Source: Tenrec ecaudatus
Lineage: Eukaryota; Chordata; Mammalia; Afrosoricida; Tenrecidae
NCBI RefSeq assembly: GCF_050624435.1
Contig: NC_134531.1
Span: 250,246,812-250,310,811, forward strand
Length of the DNA: 64,000 bases
Reading direction: 5' to 3'
Within the stretch, counting starts at the first letter, position 1. Every line of letters begins with the position of its first letter. The position numbers and the translations under genes were made by a program. This document shows positions 1 to 10,313 of this stretch, piece by piece. Below the pieces are notes generated by a model, which did not search any database, was not told where the DNA came from, and saw nothing but the letters and a program-made list of their open reading frames with translations.

Positions 1-403
1 CTGCAATTTTCCACCCTTGCCTCCACGGTTGATCCCTCGGTCCTGGAATTGGGCTAAAAGCCATTGATAACATTGTCAGTGCATACAAACATCCGTTTTG
101 TTCCCTCCCCTGCGGCGCGTGACCGGGCCATGGTTGCCCTTATCGGGGTGACATATTTGACTAAATTGTAAGACCAAGAGCGGCATATTTGTCAATTGTA
201 AGACCTTCAGTGCTGAGTTTGCAGCCAATGACGGGTAAGGACTGGGGGCACTCTTTACCAACCCAGGACAGGCGTTGGCCCCCAAGAGGGCCTCCTAGCC
301 GATGACGGGTACGGACTGAGTTGCGCCCTAGCCACGTAAGACAGACGGAACTCCCTGAAGGATGGTCACTGCACGCCGTACCCCCCTTTTTTTTTAATAA
401 TGT
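1..403 (+). mobile_element. Endogenous retrovirus, 3' internal region
   Basis: This stretch lies directly upstream of a polypurine tract and an LTR, so it is the 3' internal part of a provirus whose body lies before the window. I see no long open frame and could not place the first ~200 bases in env or another gene. The part from about 224 to 345 resembles the constitutive transport element of type D betaretroviruses and is listed separately. That resemblance and the LTR layout point to a betaretrovirus-like (class II) element. Confidence 0.7.
224..345 (+). promoter_or_regulatory. CTE-like RNA export element of an endogenous betaretrovirus
   Basis: Two copies of an AATGACGGGTAA-like box (226-237 and 300-311, the second GATGACGGGTAC) alternate with two copies of a (TA)AGACAG-like box (262-271, AGGACAGG; 337-344, TAAGACAG). 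The order box1-box2-box1-box2 is that of the Mason-Pfizer monkey virus CTE, where each box pair forms one of two identical internal loops that bind NXF1/TAP and export unspliced RNA. Intervening arms can pair by eye, for example the CTGGGGGC at 242-249 with CGCCCTAG at 324-331. Its position between the last gene and the LTR is also as in those viruses. Binding itself is inferred. Confidence 0.75.
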
Positions 404-417
404 AAGGGAGGGGGAGA
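404..417 (+). other. Retroviral polypurine tract
   Basis: An unbroken run of A and G (AAGGGAGGGGGAGA) ends immediately before the TG that opens the LTR. In retroviruses this is the primer site for plus-strand synthesis, and its position fixes the LTR start and the + orientation. Confidence 0.85.
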
Positions 418-780
418 TGTTGGGAACCGGACATAATCAGCCTGACAAGACCGACTCCATACTGTCTGCCCGGCAGGGCTAAAGCCACATCACCTCAACC
501 TTATCTTATCCTGACACACACCAGATGGCCCACCTTTGTTTACTCCAGCACCAGACATTCCAACCGTAGATTTGTGTCTGTCTGCCCTGTGTGCTTTAAC
601 CGCCTCCCTTCCCTTTTTTACCTTCCCTTGGAATTCCTTTGTTTGCCTCACCCTTTAAAAAGAGGCTTGTGTAGCAATAAAGAGAGACCTTGACAAGAAT
701 CTGCTTGGTCTCGCTCCTCTCTTGCCCGTTTCTCTTTCAGGCTGGATCCCCCTCGGTAACCTCTCGAATAACTTATACCA
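418..780 (+). repeat. 3' LTR of the endogenous retrovirus
   Basis: The LTR starts with TGTTGGGAACC after the polypurine tract and ends at a CA near 780 (or 783), a length of about 363 bases, close to the size of type D betaretrovirus LTRs. A TATA-like TTTAAAA lies at 654-660 and the AATAAA signal at 676-681, so R and U5 run from about the 670s to the end. The 5' LTR is outside the window, so target duplication and LTR divergence cannot be checked. Confidence 0.8.
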
Positions 781-783
781 GCA

Positions 784-2060
784 GGTTTCTGAGTCAAAGT
801 CAAAGATGCTCCCTTGCAAAATGGAAAAATATCGCACAACACTGTGGGGAATGTGGCCTGGAGGTGGTAACCAGTATGGCTGCTAGTATCAGGGAGCATC
901 GAAAGAGAAAGCAGCAAATACTTCTAGTTCACATCTACTATTTGTTTTACTGAATACATATGGTCAAGAGCATGGGAGCAAAAGGCACTAACAGGTTAGG
1001 AGATTAGATTGCATGTGCAGGAATGGCTTATGAAATATGAAGTATGTTTGTGGCTTAAGTATATGTTCCAACAGGGGGAGGCAATGTACAATAGGGAGGA
1101 TGGCAAACGATGATGGAGGCGGGAAGACACTAAGAGGTTGACAAGAGCCCAAGGCAACCACTGTTATATGCATAATCCAGCTGCCTGTACAGACATGCAG
1201 GCTGGACAGGCGTGGAAGGGATAATGGGAGTGTGCGCACAAATGCATGGCAGCTCGATGGAGGATATTTGAATATGTGGATTTACCTTTGACACAAAAAT
1301 ATCCATGAATGTAGTGGAGTGTACAGGGGGCCACACTATGATAACTTCTTACACCTAAGAAGACGCATTGAGAGAATGAGTTTCTGGGCTTGACGGATAA
1401 GGACTGTAGTCCATGGGGCCCCCAAAGATAGTTAGTATAACCTAGTTCACAAAGACAATGTTTTACTTCAATGAATAGTGACTAGGGTCTTCAAAACTCA
1501 TGAGCAGCCACCAAAGGTGACACTCTTGGTCTCTCCCAATCTAAAGAAGAGTGATGAAGACTGGAAACCATGGAAACAATTAGTCCAGGGGGTGTATAGA
1601 CCACACGAGCCCCAGAATGCACAGAGCTACCCAACCAACAACCCCGGGAAGGGTCACATTTGAAGGTCCTGGATAGAGTGGGAGAAAACTGTGAAAAGAC
1701 TAAAAAGTATAAAAGAGACCAGGTTCATTGGTTGATAAGAGACTGGAAGCCCCAGGATGATAGCTTTCAGTCACCCTTCAAGTCTCGGACTGAACTCACC
1801 CTCATGTTAGACTGACCAACCATTTCAGGTCAGAAAGGCAGGGCTCACCCAAGGGGAAAGTTCAGAGGTTTAGTAAAGGAAGAAGGGAAACAGGAAACAC
1901 AGGGAGGCAGTAGGATAAGGGATGGGACATTGAGGGATTGCAGTGGATAAGTTGAAATACAATGTTTATGAATTGTTAGTCAACCTGACAGACGTCTCTA
2001 TACCCCTTTCCCTAAGTCACAATAAAGAGCTAAAAGGAAAACAAAAAAGCCAATTAACAA
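784..2060 (+). mobile_element. Older L1 3' UTR (afrotherian lineage)
   Basis: The block resembles the 3' UTR of older afrotherian L1 elements, with the phrase GGTCCTGGATAGAG at 1,661-1,674 and an AATAAAG signal near 2,022 followed by an A-rich end. The provirus sits at its 5' edge and seems to have landed in it. Short frames here are chance. Assignment is from recalled repeat sequence, not a search. Confidence 0.6.
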
Positions 2061-2084
2061 AAACACACACCATAGCTCTCTATA

Positions 2085-2250
2085 GATTCTATCTCCTGGT
2101 GGACCTGTTTGGACACCGTCAATCTTTATGGAGACAGGCGGGCCTCACCTTTCTCCTGTGGAGTGGCTGGTGGGTTTCAACTGCTGGCCTTGCAAGTAGC
2201 AGCTCAACACTTAGCACGCAGTGCCCCTGGTCCCCCCGTCCCAACACTGG
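2085..2250 (-). mobile_element. AfroSINE
   Basis: Read on the minus strand it has the AfroSINE body: a TGCCAGTTGAAACC-type box B region, then GGAGAAAGGTGAGGCC and a 3' part close to the BovB tail. Diverged and lacking a clean end. Confidence 0.65.
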
Positions 2251-2504
2251 GAAGGATTATATTAGATCACACTTGGTGAAAGGGACAGTCCAATAATACC
2301 AATCGTGGTTCCCAGTTTTGGAGTGTTTTTTTTTTTTTTAGGTAAAACAACAAAAATTACACTAGCCATGATTCCAAATAGCACCGAAGGCAGGTCAGTG
2401 GTATGAGCCCACCAGTTGAGATCGAAAGTCTTAGAAGCCTAAACTCACTGTGTTTTTTAAGTCCTTGTTTTCTCTAACCACTGGGCTTTGATTTGCTAGC
2501 CTGC

Positions 2505-2712
2505 CACCTACTCACTGCCATGGAGTTGATTCTGACTCAAGAGCCATCCCGCAGGGCAGAGTAGAACTGCCCCCTTTGAGTCTGTGAGCCTACATATCTG
2601 TACAGGAGCAGGGTCTCATCTTTGTTCTCCCTTGGAGTGGCTGAGGGAGTAAAATCGTTGACCTTGTGGTTAGCAGCCTGACTCATATCCTACTACCCCA
2701 CCAGAGTTCCCT
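2505..2712 (-). mobile_element. AfroSINE
   Basis: Minus-strand copy. The plus strand shows the complement of the 3' signature (TGCCATGGAGTTGATTCTGA at 2,517), then GCAGAGTAGAACTGCCCC and the tRNA-like part near 2,670-2,710. Confidence 0.75.
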
Positions 2713-3231
2713 GATAGCCTGCTGAGCTCTTTATAAAGTTCTGCAATCAGAATTTGAATGTGGAGTTTTTACATAATAGTATTGATATCTGTTTACTTGA
2801 TTATGTCGTATTTGCTGTACATATCTGAGTCCCCAAACAGGCCATCATGGGATTCTGAAATGAACATAGGAGGCGTGGGTGTGAAAGAGACCTGCTACTT
2901 GAACTAGTATGGAGAAAAATAAAATAAAACTAAACTGTAGTGTTTGTCCTTTCTGAGAGTCAGTTCTGTTGTCTCTAAGAGGTTGCTGAAACACTTTTTA
3001 TTCTACTGCAAGGAGTAGAGATTACAGACCCCACAAGTAGGGACACACTGGACGGCACATAGTGTGCCATTGACAAATGCCCTTGAAGGAAGTTTGAAAA
3101 GTCCATCCGAGGGACCAAACAAAACCCAATCGTGTTAGATGGTAATGCATAGAATAAAATCTACACCTGTAAGTCCATACGTAAGCAAATAAATAACTGA
3201 ATAAATAAGGGTGTGTGGAAAGGGACAGCTT

Positions 3232-3492
3232 TCTTTTAAAAATCATTTTATTGGGGGCTCTTACAGCTCTCATCACAATCCATCCATCCATGCATCATGT
3301 CCAGTACCTTTGTACATATGTTTCCATCATCCTTATTTATTTTATTTATTTAAATCATTTTATTAGCTCATACAACTCTTATCACAATCCGTACATACAT
3401 CCATTGTGTCCAGTTCATTCATACAAGTGTTGCCATCATCATTCTCAAAACACCTGCTTTCTAATTGAGCCCTTGGTCATCATCCTTTTGAA
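3232..3492 (-). mobile_element. Two adjacent L1 3' ends
   Basis: Two short minus-strand copies of the lineage-specific L1 terminus lie next to each other, 3,232-3,332 and 3,350-3,492, separated by an A/T-rich (ATTT)n run. Each shows ATTTTATT(A/G)GGG... and CTCATCACAATCC or CTTATCACAATCC. The pair may be two insertions or another doubled terminus. Confidence 0.75.
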
Positions 3493-3689
3493 AACAATGT
3501 CTTCTACTTGGACAGCAGAAGAATTCCAGCAAATAAATGTAGAAGGAACAGACAGAGAGATAAAAAAATCACCACAGTAATAATTGTTGCCGGCAAGATC
3601 TCTGCCCACAGTTGCTGAAAATTAGTGGGCAAGAGTCTGAGGAGCAGCAGGTGATTAGCGTAGCCTAACGGATCTCTGAGAAAGCAGTT

Positions 3690-4040
3690 TCCTGGGGTCA
3701 CGAGTACCACAAACTGGGCAGCTGAAAACAAGAGGAATGTCTTCTCTCCCAGTTCTAGAGGCTCCCTGTCTGAAAACAGTGTCAGCAGTGTTGATTTCTT
3801 CTGAGGTTCCGAAGGAGAATCAGTTCATACCTCTCTCCTAGTTTGGGACAGCCCCCAGCATTCCTTGGCTTGCAGATGCATCACGCCATTCTCTGCCTGT
3901 CTTCACCGGGCACTCTCTCTGTTCCCCTGTACTGTGTCCTGCCTCGTCTTCTTTTAACAGACAACACTCGTATCGGATGAGGGCCTGTCCTAAGAGCTTC
4001 ATCTCTACACTTGGAAAGGCCATGCAGGCATCCCTAGTTT
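3690..4040. mobile_element. Ancestral eutherian interspersed repeat, family not named
   Basis: The phrase ACCACAAACTGGGCAGCTGA and the following CCCAGTTCTAGAGGC, then GCATTCCTTGGCTTGCAG, match a widespread old mammalian repeat that I recognise but cannot name with certainty. No coding capacity is visible. Confidence 0.5.
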
Positions 4041-4317
4041 TTGGTTAGTTTTGTCTTGGTGGTGACATCCTACCTTTGTTTTCTACACAGTTTGGGAGGA
4101 TGAAGCCATCCAGGCTGCCAGCCCCCTTGTCCCTCCACTCTGGAAGCTCTGAAGATGGCCTACAGTGGACAGTGCCAAGGGTTCCCAAGCTGGCAGGGCT
4201 TCCATCCCTGGGGGAGAAAGCTGTACATTTGGGTTCTGAGAAGAAGAGGAGGTGACCACAGGGGAGAGGATGGTCACTGGAGGGGCCGCAGGGATCTGCC
4301 ACAGGCCGGTGCTCACG

Positions 4318-4663
4318 CACACCTCATTTTATTGCACTTCCCAGATAGGGGAGTGTGTGTGCTTGTTTTTATTTTTAACACGTGGAACCCTGTGCGCAAC
4401 GAGTCTGTGAGTGATATTTCTTTTCTAACAGCGAGTGCTCTCACTTCATGTTTCTGTAGTCACAATTTGGTAATTCTCGTGATATTTACAAAATTTCCTC
4501 AAGCTATTGCACACTTAAGAGGCCCCAATATAGTATAAGCATAATTTTTATATGCATTGGGAAACCAAATAATTCGTGTGACTCCCTCTTCCCCCCACCC
4601 CCCTTACTGGGATATCACTAGGCTGTGGTGGCCTGCAATATTGCCAAGACATGCCTGTATTTC
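4318..4663. mobile_element. Tigger1-type DNA transposon relic
   Basis: The left end reads CACCTCATTTTATTGCACTT and the right end GCAATATTGCCAAGACATGC, degenerate forms of the Tigger1 (Tc1/mariner, pogo group) terminal repeats. Between them are the internal phrases typical of a short non-autonomous copy, such as TCACAATTTGGTAATTCTCG. No transposase frame remains. Confidence 0.7.
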
Positions 4664-4924
4664 CAAATAAAGTCAGAGGAACTGGGGATTAGAACTTTAA
4701 CATTTTTGGGTGGGGGTTAGGGGTGCGGGGAACACAGTTCAACCATCAGATTTTTTTTACCCCCTCCTGCCCAACCATCAGATTTATGAAGTGTTTTTTT
4801 CTTAAAATAGTACCTTTACAGTGGAGCATCTGAGACATAACACCTTAACCAAGTGATCAAGGTTGACATAATCAATAATAAGACATAGCATTAATTTTTT
4901 TACCCTGATTGTTCTATAGGGTCA

Positions 4925-5402
4925 CCCTAAGTGTGATAGGTAAGTTTGTTGTGCCAACATGGCCAATGAACACGTGAGATTGGTTGCAGGGCAGAGATAA
5001 ATAGCTCAGCGAGCCTCGCCTCTCTCTCTTGCTCCTTGATCATCAGACAAGTGTGCGGCTGCCTTGCTCATTCTGTGCCTCAATTTGCAAGCTACACTAC
5101 CTGTGGGACACCTACCCATGGATGGTGTCGCTGTAACTTGAGGTTCCTTCAAGACCTGCTTCGCCATGCTACTGGAAGGTATATCTGTTGAGCTGAGGGC
5201 TGAGGACTGTCGGACCCTGTCATCTGGCTGACTGTTGGTGACCTGCTTGCTGTTTGCTGCCTGTGCCCGGATAGCCTGAATTGCTCCATGGAGGATTACC
5301 CGGCGGCCCTCAACACTTGAAGGACTGCCAGTGTACTAGCTGTCTCACGGAGTGAGTTGTACTAAGCCATTTTTAGTGCTTTACTGATTGTTTATTCTCT
5401 TG

Positions 5403-5472
<70 letters not shown>

Positions 5473-5580
5473 AATCTATACAAAATTACTAGTGTCCTGG
5501 TTTTGTTTCTCTTTTTTTGTTTTGTTTATTTTTTGTTGTTGTTGTTTTGTTTCTCTAGAGAACCCTGTCTAACACACTAA
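4925..5580 (+). mobile_element. Interspersed repeat with tetranucleotide tail, unclassified
   Basis: A moderately repetitive unit: a GTTGTGCCAACATGGCCA start near 4,949, a middle part, the (TATC)n tract and an end reading CTCTAGAGAACCCTGTCTAA. The same start type appears near 23,190 and the same end type near 18,225, so these look like one old family. I cannot assign its class. Confidence 0.4.
5403..5470. repeat. (TATC)n microsatellite
   Basis: About 17 uninterrupted TATC units inside the unclassified repeat. The length and purity suggest it is variable between individuals. Confidence 0.95.
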
Positions 5581-5732
5581 GTTGGCACTGACTGGCTGTC
5601 AGTGAGTTTGATTTGGGATATGATGCATCAAGAAGGACATGTCACTCTGTAATCAAAGGAGCATAAAGCTCAACCTATGAACAATAAAGAAACCCAAATC
5701 GAGAGATGCTCTCTAAAATATTCATCCACGTC

Positions 5733-6638
5733 TGTGTGATCACCTTCTCCACATAAACACTGAAGACGAATGTGTGCATAAGTAAGTGTGGTGAAGAAGG
5801 CTGATGGTGCCCGGCTATCGAGAGATATGGCGTCTGGGGTCTTAAAGTCTTGAAAGTAAACAAGTGGCCATCTAGCCCAGAAGCAACAAAGCCCACATGG
5901 AAGCAATACACCAACATGTGTGATCATGAAGGGCCGAGAGGACCAGGTCTCAAGCAACAAAGACGCGGGGGAGGGGGGAAGGAATCATATCATCCTGAAT
6001 GAGGGGAGTGCATGATGGGGACCCAATGCCCATCTGTAGACAACTGGACATCCCTTGCAGAGGGGGAGTGGGGAGGAGATGAGTCACTCAGGGTTCAGTG
6101 TAGTAATAATGAAACCCACAACCTTCCTCTAGTACTTAAATGCTTCCTCCCCCCAACTATCATGATCCCAATTCTACCTTGCAAACCTGGTTAGACCAGC
6201 GGATGCACAGCGGTACAGATGGAAACTGCAAACACAGGGAATCCAGGACAGATGAACCCCTCAACAGTGGTGAGAGTGGCGATACCGGGAGGGAAGGGCA
6301 ATAGAAAGGGGGAACTGATCACAAGGATCTACATATAACCTCCTCCTTAGGGGATGGGAAACAGAAAGGTGGGTGAAGGGAGACGCCGAGCAGTGTAAGA
6401 TAAGATAAAATAATAATATATAAATTATCAAGGGTTCATGAGAGAGGGGGGAGCAGGGAGGGAGGGGAAGGGGAAAAAGGAAAATGAGGAGCTGATTCCA
6501 GGAACCCAAGTGGAAAGAGAGTTTTGAGAATGATGAGGGCAACGAATGTATAAATGTGCTTTACCCAATTGATGTATGTGTGGCTTGTGATAAGAGTTGT
6601 ATGAGCCCCAATAAAATTATTTAAAAAATAAATAAATT
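5733..6638 (+). mobile_element. L1 3' UTR insertion, 5' truncated
   Basis: A 0.9-kb copy of the lineage-specific L1 3' UTR, ending CCCAATAAAATT and an A-rich tail. It is flanked by a target duplication, AAATATTCATCCACGTC at 5,716-5,732 and AAATACTCATCCACGTC at 6,639-6,655 (one mismatch). It split an older L1M end whose remainder follows at 6,656. Confidence 0.9.
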
Positions 6639-6655
6639 AAATACTCATCCACGTC

Positions 6656-6945
6656 AAGGTCGTGAAGAACAAGGCCAGGGCACTGTGAGTGATGTGAGCA
6701 AACTCAGGAAAAATGCCAACACGCGACCTGAGCAGGAAAGGCCACCAGGGGCACAAAACTGGGATGTGGATACAAATCGAGTTCAATTACATCCCACCAG
6801 TGCTGGTTTCTTAGTTTAGATCACGGTATGATGGTCATGTGAGATGTTAGAGATGTTAACGTTGGGTGAAGGTATATGGGAATTCTTTGTGCTACTCTTA
6901 CAACTCTTCTGCTAGTATACATTTCCCCAAAACATTAAAAAAAGG
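6656..6945 (+). mobile_element. Old L1M 3' end
   Basis: The words TGCTGGTTTCTTAGTTTAGA and TATATGGGAATTCTTTGTGC followed by an A-rich end are those of ancient mammalian L1M 3' UTRs. About 5,590-5,715 is probably the upstream half of the same element, split by the younger insertion. Confidence 0.6.
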
Positions 6946-7049
6946 GAGTAGGAGAGCTGCATTTTGTTAGTTACATTGTGGTCTCAGGTACATTGACAAC
7001 GTACCACATACACCTGCGGTTCTTTGGACCACTACTGCTCCCATGCAAG

Positions 7050-7135
7050 ATCACTCCCATTCTACAGATGCCAAGACAGAGGCTCTGAGGGCTCAGGGAC
7101 TTGCCTCGGGTCTCCACACTGCTCTACCCATTCTT
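7050..7135 (+). mobile_element. MIR core fragment
   Basis: CCCATTCTACAGATGCCAAG followed by GAGGCTCTGAGGGCTCAGG matches the MIR core. A further MIR-like piece may sit at 7,322-7,365 within the CMSS1 3' UTR. Confidence 0.55.
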
Positions 7136-7194
7136 CTGCACAGTCGCATCAGGTCAGTTGGTCAGAGACAAACTCAGTGCACACGATAAAAATC

Positions 7195-7484
7195 TCAGGC
7201 AAACCGACGACACTTTATTAGGCAAGGAAGGGACTTAGCAAAAAAGACTGATTTCGGGCAGAGAATCCCTAGTGAGACCATCCCAGCGATCCATGGGTGG
7301 TGCTGTTGATAAAACACGAGCAGACATTGACTGAGTGCTCCGTGTGGGCCGGGCCCATTCAAGAGAGAAGTGAATCGAGGGTCTGCCTTCGGGGCCAGCC
7401 TTAGAAAAGGCCCAGCTTCAACGACTCAGATTTGCACAGATCGAAGACTCCCATTTCCAGAAGTTCAAAAACCTCCTTTCTTAT
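7195..7484 (-). CDS. CMSS1: CMSS1 last exon: C-terminus and 3' UTR
   Basis: The coding part is 7,401-7,484. After acceptor ...CATTTAG it reads IRKEVFELLEMGVFDLCKSE and continues SLKLGLF to a TAA at 7,401-7,403, nearly identical to the known CMSS1 C-terminus. The 3' UTR runs about 200 bases to an AATAAA at 7,214-7,219 (minus strand), with cleavage expected near 7,195. It enters in phase 0 from the exon at 10,225-10,313. Confidence 0.93.
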
Positions 7485-7829
7485 CTAAATGAGAAAAAAT
7501 GGGGGCGGGGGGAGAGTTATGCTCAACAAAAGATGGTCTTGACAAACGACTCCAACCCACTAGATGCCTTGTTATTTCTGTGACATCGGAATGGAGAAGG
7601 GCAAAAGTTCTAAACCATATTAGATGCACGGGTAACAGTTACACAAGCCCAGAAAGAGGTACAACATAAACATCAGTTTCAGTAGTGCCCTTCTGTTTGC
7701 CGTCATTAAAAAGAAACCCCCCTACAGAAGGGATTCCAAGGCACCTAAAGTGTGCTTTCTATAACCCAGGCTCTATACCGCATTTCAATGTAGTACTTTT
7801 ATTTGCGTTTTGATGATGGCTAATAATGA

Positions 7830-8035
7830 CGTCCTGCTTGGTGAAGCAGAGGGGGAGAGGAAAAGAGGAAGGCCTTCACCAAGATGGACCGGCACAGTGG
7901 CTACAGCCTGGCTACACATGAGGACAATTGTGATGATGGTGCAGGCTCAGCCAGCGTTTCACTCTGTCCACCATAGTCGGGTCTCTAGGAGTTCGAATCC
8001 ACTCACTGGCACCAACCAGCGAAGACAACAATGAT
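7830..8035 (+). mobile_element. BovB/RTE 3' end, 5' truncated
   Basis: The run GGAAAAGAGGAAGGCCTTCA and the CACAGTGGCTACAGCCTGGC that follows match the last coding bases and 3' end of BovB. It ends near the CACTGGCACCAACCAGCG that replaces the usual AfroSINE-like terminus. Confidence 0.7.
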
Positions 8036-8196
8036 ATCTACATAATAAAGACAACCTTGGGTAACAAACAGGATAAAAAAACCAAACTGTTTCTATTATT
8101 GTAATGAGAAAAGTAAGGGAGGATCACTCAGTGTTAACAGTATGACTGAAATCAGCAAACATAGCTTCATCTACCTAACATCAATTGGTTAAACCA

Positions 8197-9317
8197 CTTT
8201 TAATGGTCCCAAAGGGATCAGTTACCAGGCATCAAAGAACAAAAAATCATATCATTGACTGCACACCTCCATGATAGGATCGCTGAAGACAAATGGGTGC
8301 ACAAGCAAATGTGGTGAAGAAAGCTGATGGTGCCCGGCTATCAAAAGAGATAGTGTCTGGGGTCTTAAAGGCTTGAAGGTGAACAAGCGGCCATCTCGCT
8401 CAGAAACAAATAAGCCCACATGGAAGAAGCACACCGGCCAGTGCGATCACGAGGTGCCCAAGGGACCAGATATAAGGCATCATGCAAAAAAAAAAAAAGA
8501 TATGTGTGTGTATGTATGTGTATATATGTGTATATGTATATATGTATGTGTATATATATATTATATTAAATGAAGGGGGAAGTGCAGAGTGGAGACCCAA
8601 GGCCCAAGTGTCGGCCAATGGAGATCCCCTCATAGAGGGGCTTAGGAGAGGAGATGGGTTAACTAGGGTATGAGGTAGTATTGATGAAGAACACAGCTTT
8701 CCCCCAGATCCTGGATGCTTCCTCCCCCCAACTACCATGATCCGAATTCTACCTTGCAGGGCTGGATAGGACAGAGGCTGTACACTGGTACATAGGAGGG
8801 TTGGAGGTACAGGGAATCCAGGGTGGATGATACCTTCAGGACCAAGGGTGTGAGGGACGATGCTGGGAGAGTGGAGGGTGAGTGGGTTGGAAAGGGGGAA
8901 CTGATTACAAGGATCCACATGTGACCTCTTCCCTGGAAGAGGGACAGCAGAGAAGGGGGGAAGGGAGACCCCGAATAGGGCAATATATGACAAAATAACG
9001 AGGTATGAATTACCAAGGGCATATGAGGGAGGGGGGAATGGGGAGGAAGGGGAAAAAAAGAGGACCTGATGCAAGGGGCTTAAGTGGAGAGCAAATGCCT
9101 TGAGAATGATTGGGGCAGGGAATGTATGGATGTGCTTTATACAATTGATGTACGTATATGTATGGATTGTGGTAAGAGTTGTTGGAGTCCCTAATAAAAT
9201 GTAAAAGAAGAAAAGAGAAAAAAAAATGATTAGGGCAAAGACTGTACAGATGTGCTTTATACAATTGATGTATGTATATGTATGAACTGTGTAAAGAATT
9301 GTATCAGCCCCAATAAA

Positions 9318-9355
<38 letters not shown>
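8197..9355 (+). mobile_element. L1 3' UTR insertion with doubled terminus
   Basis: A 5'-truncated copy that starts within the repeated 3' UTR module, contains a TATG/TATA-rich microsatellite at 8,503-8,566 and ends twice: a first CCTAATAAAATG near 9,190-9,201, then after an A-rich spacer a second copy of the last ~100 bases ending CCCAATAAATTG and about 35 A. It is the same subfamily as the element at 35.2-44.1 kb. Confidence 0.9.
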
Positions 9356-9357
<2 letters not shown>

Positions 9358-9545
9358 GGTCAATTCAGGTGGGCCTATGTGCAGACTTAGGAGGTAGTTT
9401 TAAGTAGTCTGTGAAAAATTCCATTATCTCTTGATTCCATTTGTCGCTGCACTTTCTGAAGCCCTCTTGTGTAGGGAACTAAGCAAATTATCGTTTAACC
9501 TGCACCAGTGTCTGATATACCTCCCTGATTAATTATCATCAGGCT

Positions 9546-9691
9546 ATCCTGATGTTGTATAGTTTTACAACATGACAAATTCATGTTGTATAGTTCAGGA
9601 TGTATAGAATACATAAATATAGTATAGTATAAATTCAGGATGTATAGTATACATCCTGATGTTGTATAGTTTTACAACATGACAAATTCAT
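9546..9691. repeat. 39-bp direct repeat with internal palindrome
   Basis: The same 39 bases occur at 9,546-9,584 and 9,653-9,691, 107 bases apart. Each contains the imperfect palindrome GTTGTATAGTTTTACAAC. The spacer is itself made of related words (TTCAGGATGTATAG twice). Likely a local duplication; no transposon is recognised. Confidence 0.85.
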
Positions 9692-10224
9692 TCATTCAGT
9701 ATGCTTGAAAGAGTTATTTCCAAGCTTCTTGAATAGTTACTGTCCTTATTGATTTCAAGCCGGTGATTGGCAGCTGTGTTTATTACTGTGCAAACCCTTT
9801 TTTCTCTAACAGCTGGATTGGGAAGTCAGCTCCAAGATAACCCAGCATAGAGAAGCAGTGTTTCACATCATGGTCATAACAGATGTTCTTGCATATGTAC
9901 TGCGAGCTGGTACCATGCTCACAAAGGCACTCAGTCCTTCACTTTTAAGTCACTGAGACACTGAAAAATTTCCCCACCGCACGAAAATCCAAATAGCTGT
10001 CTACGTCAAGTAAGCAGGTTTGGGGGATGTGGACCATACACAAGGCGGTTTGTGCCCTTCAAAGAGTTCATGCGTAAGGATGAAGGAAAAAGAAAGAGGG
10101 TCATTTTTGAAAAGAAAGAGCAAATGTGCCTGGTCTTCCAGGTTTTCTTCCTTTGAACTCAAGTTCACATGGGGGAGGGGGGTAAGACACAAAAGATTAA
10201 GGGCAATTGCTGAGTAGACGGTAC

Positions 10225-10313
10225 CTCCGGAATGTCCATCAGTCTCCTCAACTTCTGATCTCGCCAATTCCAGTCAAAAACCAGAAACTTTAAGGGATTC
10301 AGATCAAGGCGAC
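10225..10313 (-). CDS. CMSS1: CMSS1 internal exon ([14 protein letters not shown])
   Basis: An exon of 89 bases between acceptor ...CTCTTTCAG and donor GTACCG, entered in phase 1 and left in phase 0. It encodes [20 protein letters not shown] followed by LRRLMDIPE. The placement after the TPGRI segment suggests LVFDWNWRD stands where DEAD-box helicases have LVLDEADR, so the ATPase box is absent, as expected for this family. The start QGRLDLN differs slightly from the human QGGLNLS. Confidence 0.93.

Noticed and set aside
4045..4322. Overlapping minus-strand frames of 80-90 codons
   Set aside because: No splice borders, no known protein, and they overlap each other in different frames next to a Tigger relic.
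5403..5470. A CRISPR-like or regulatory tandem array
   Set aside because: A simple tetranucleotide repeat with no spacers, in a vertebrate genome.
8400..9074. A 224-codon minus-strand open frame
   Set aside because: It lies entirely on the antisense strand of an L1 3' UTR, crosses the microsatellite, and a similar frame appears in the matching part of the L1 at 43.2-43.8 kb. Purine/pyrimidine bias explains its length.
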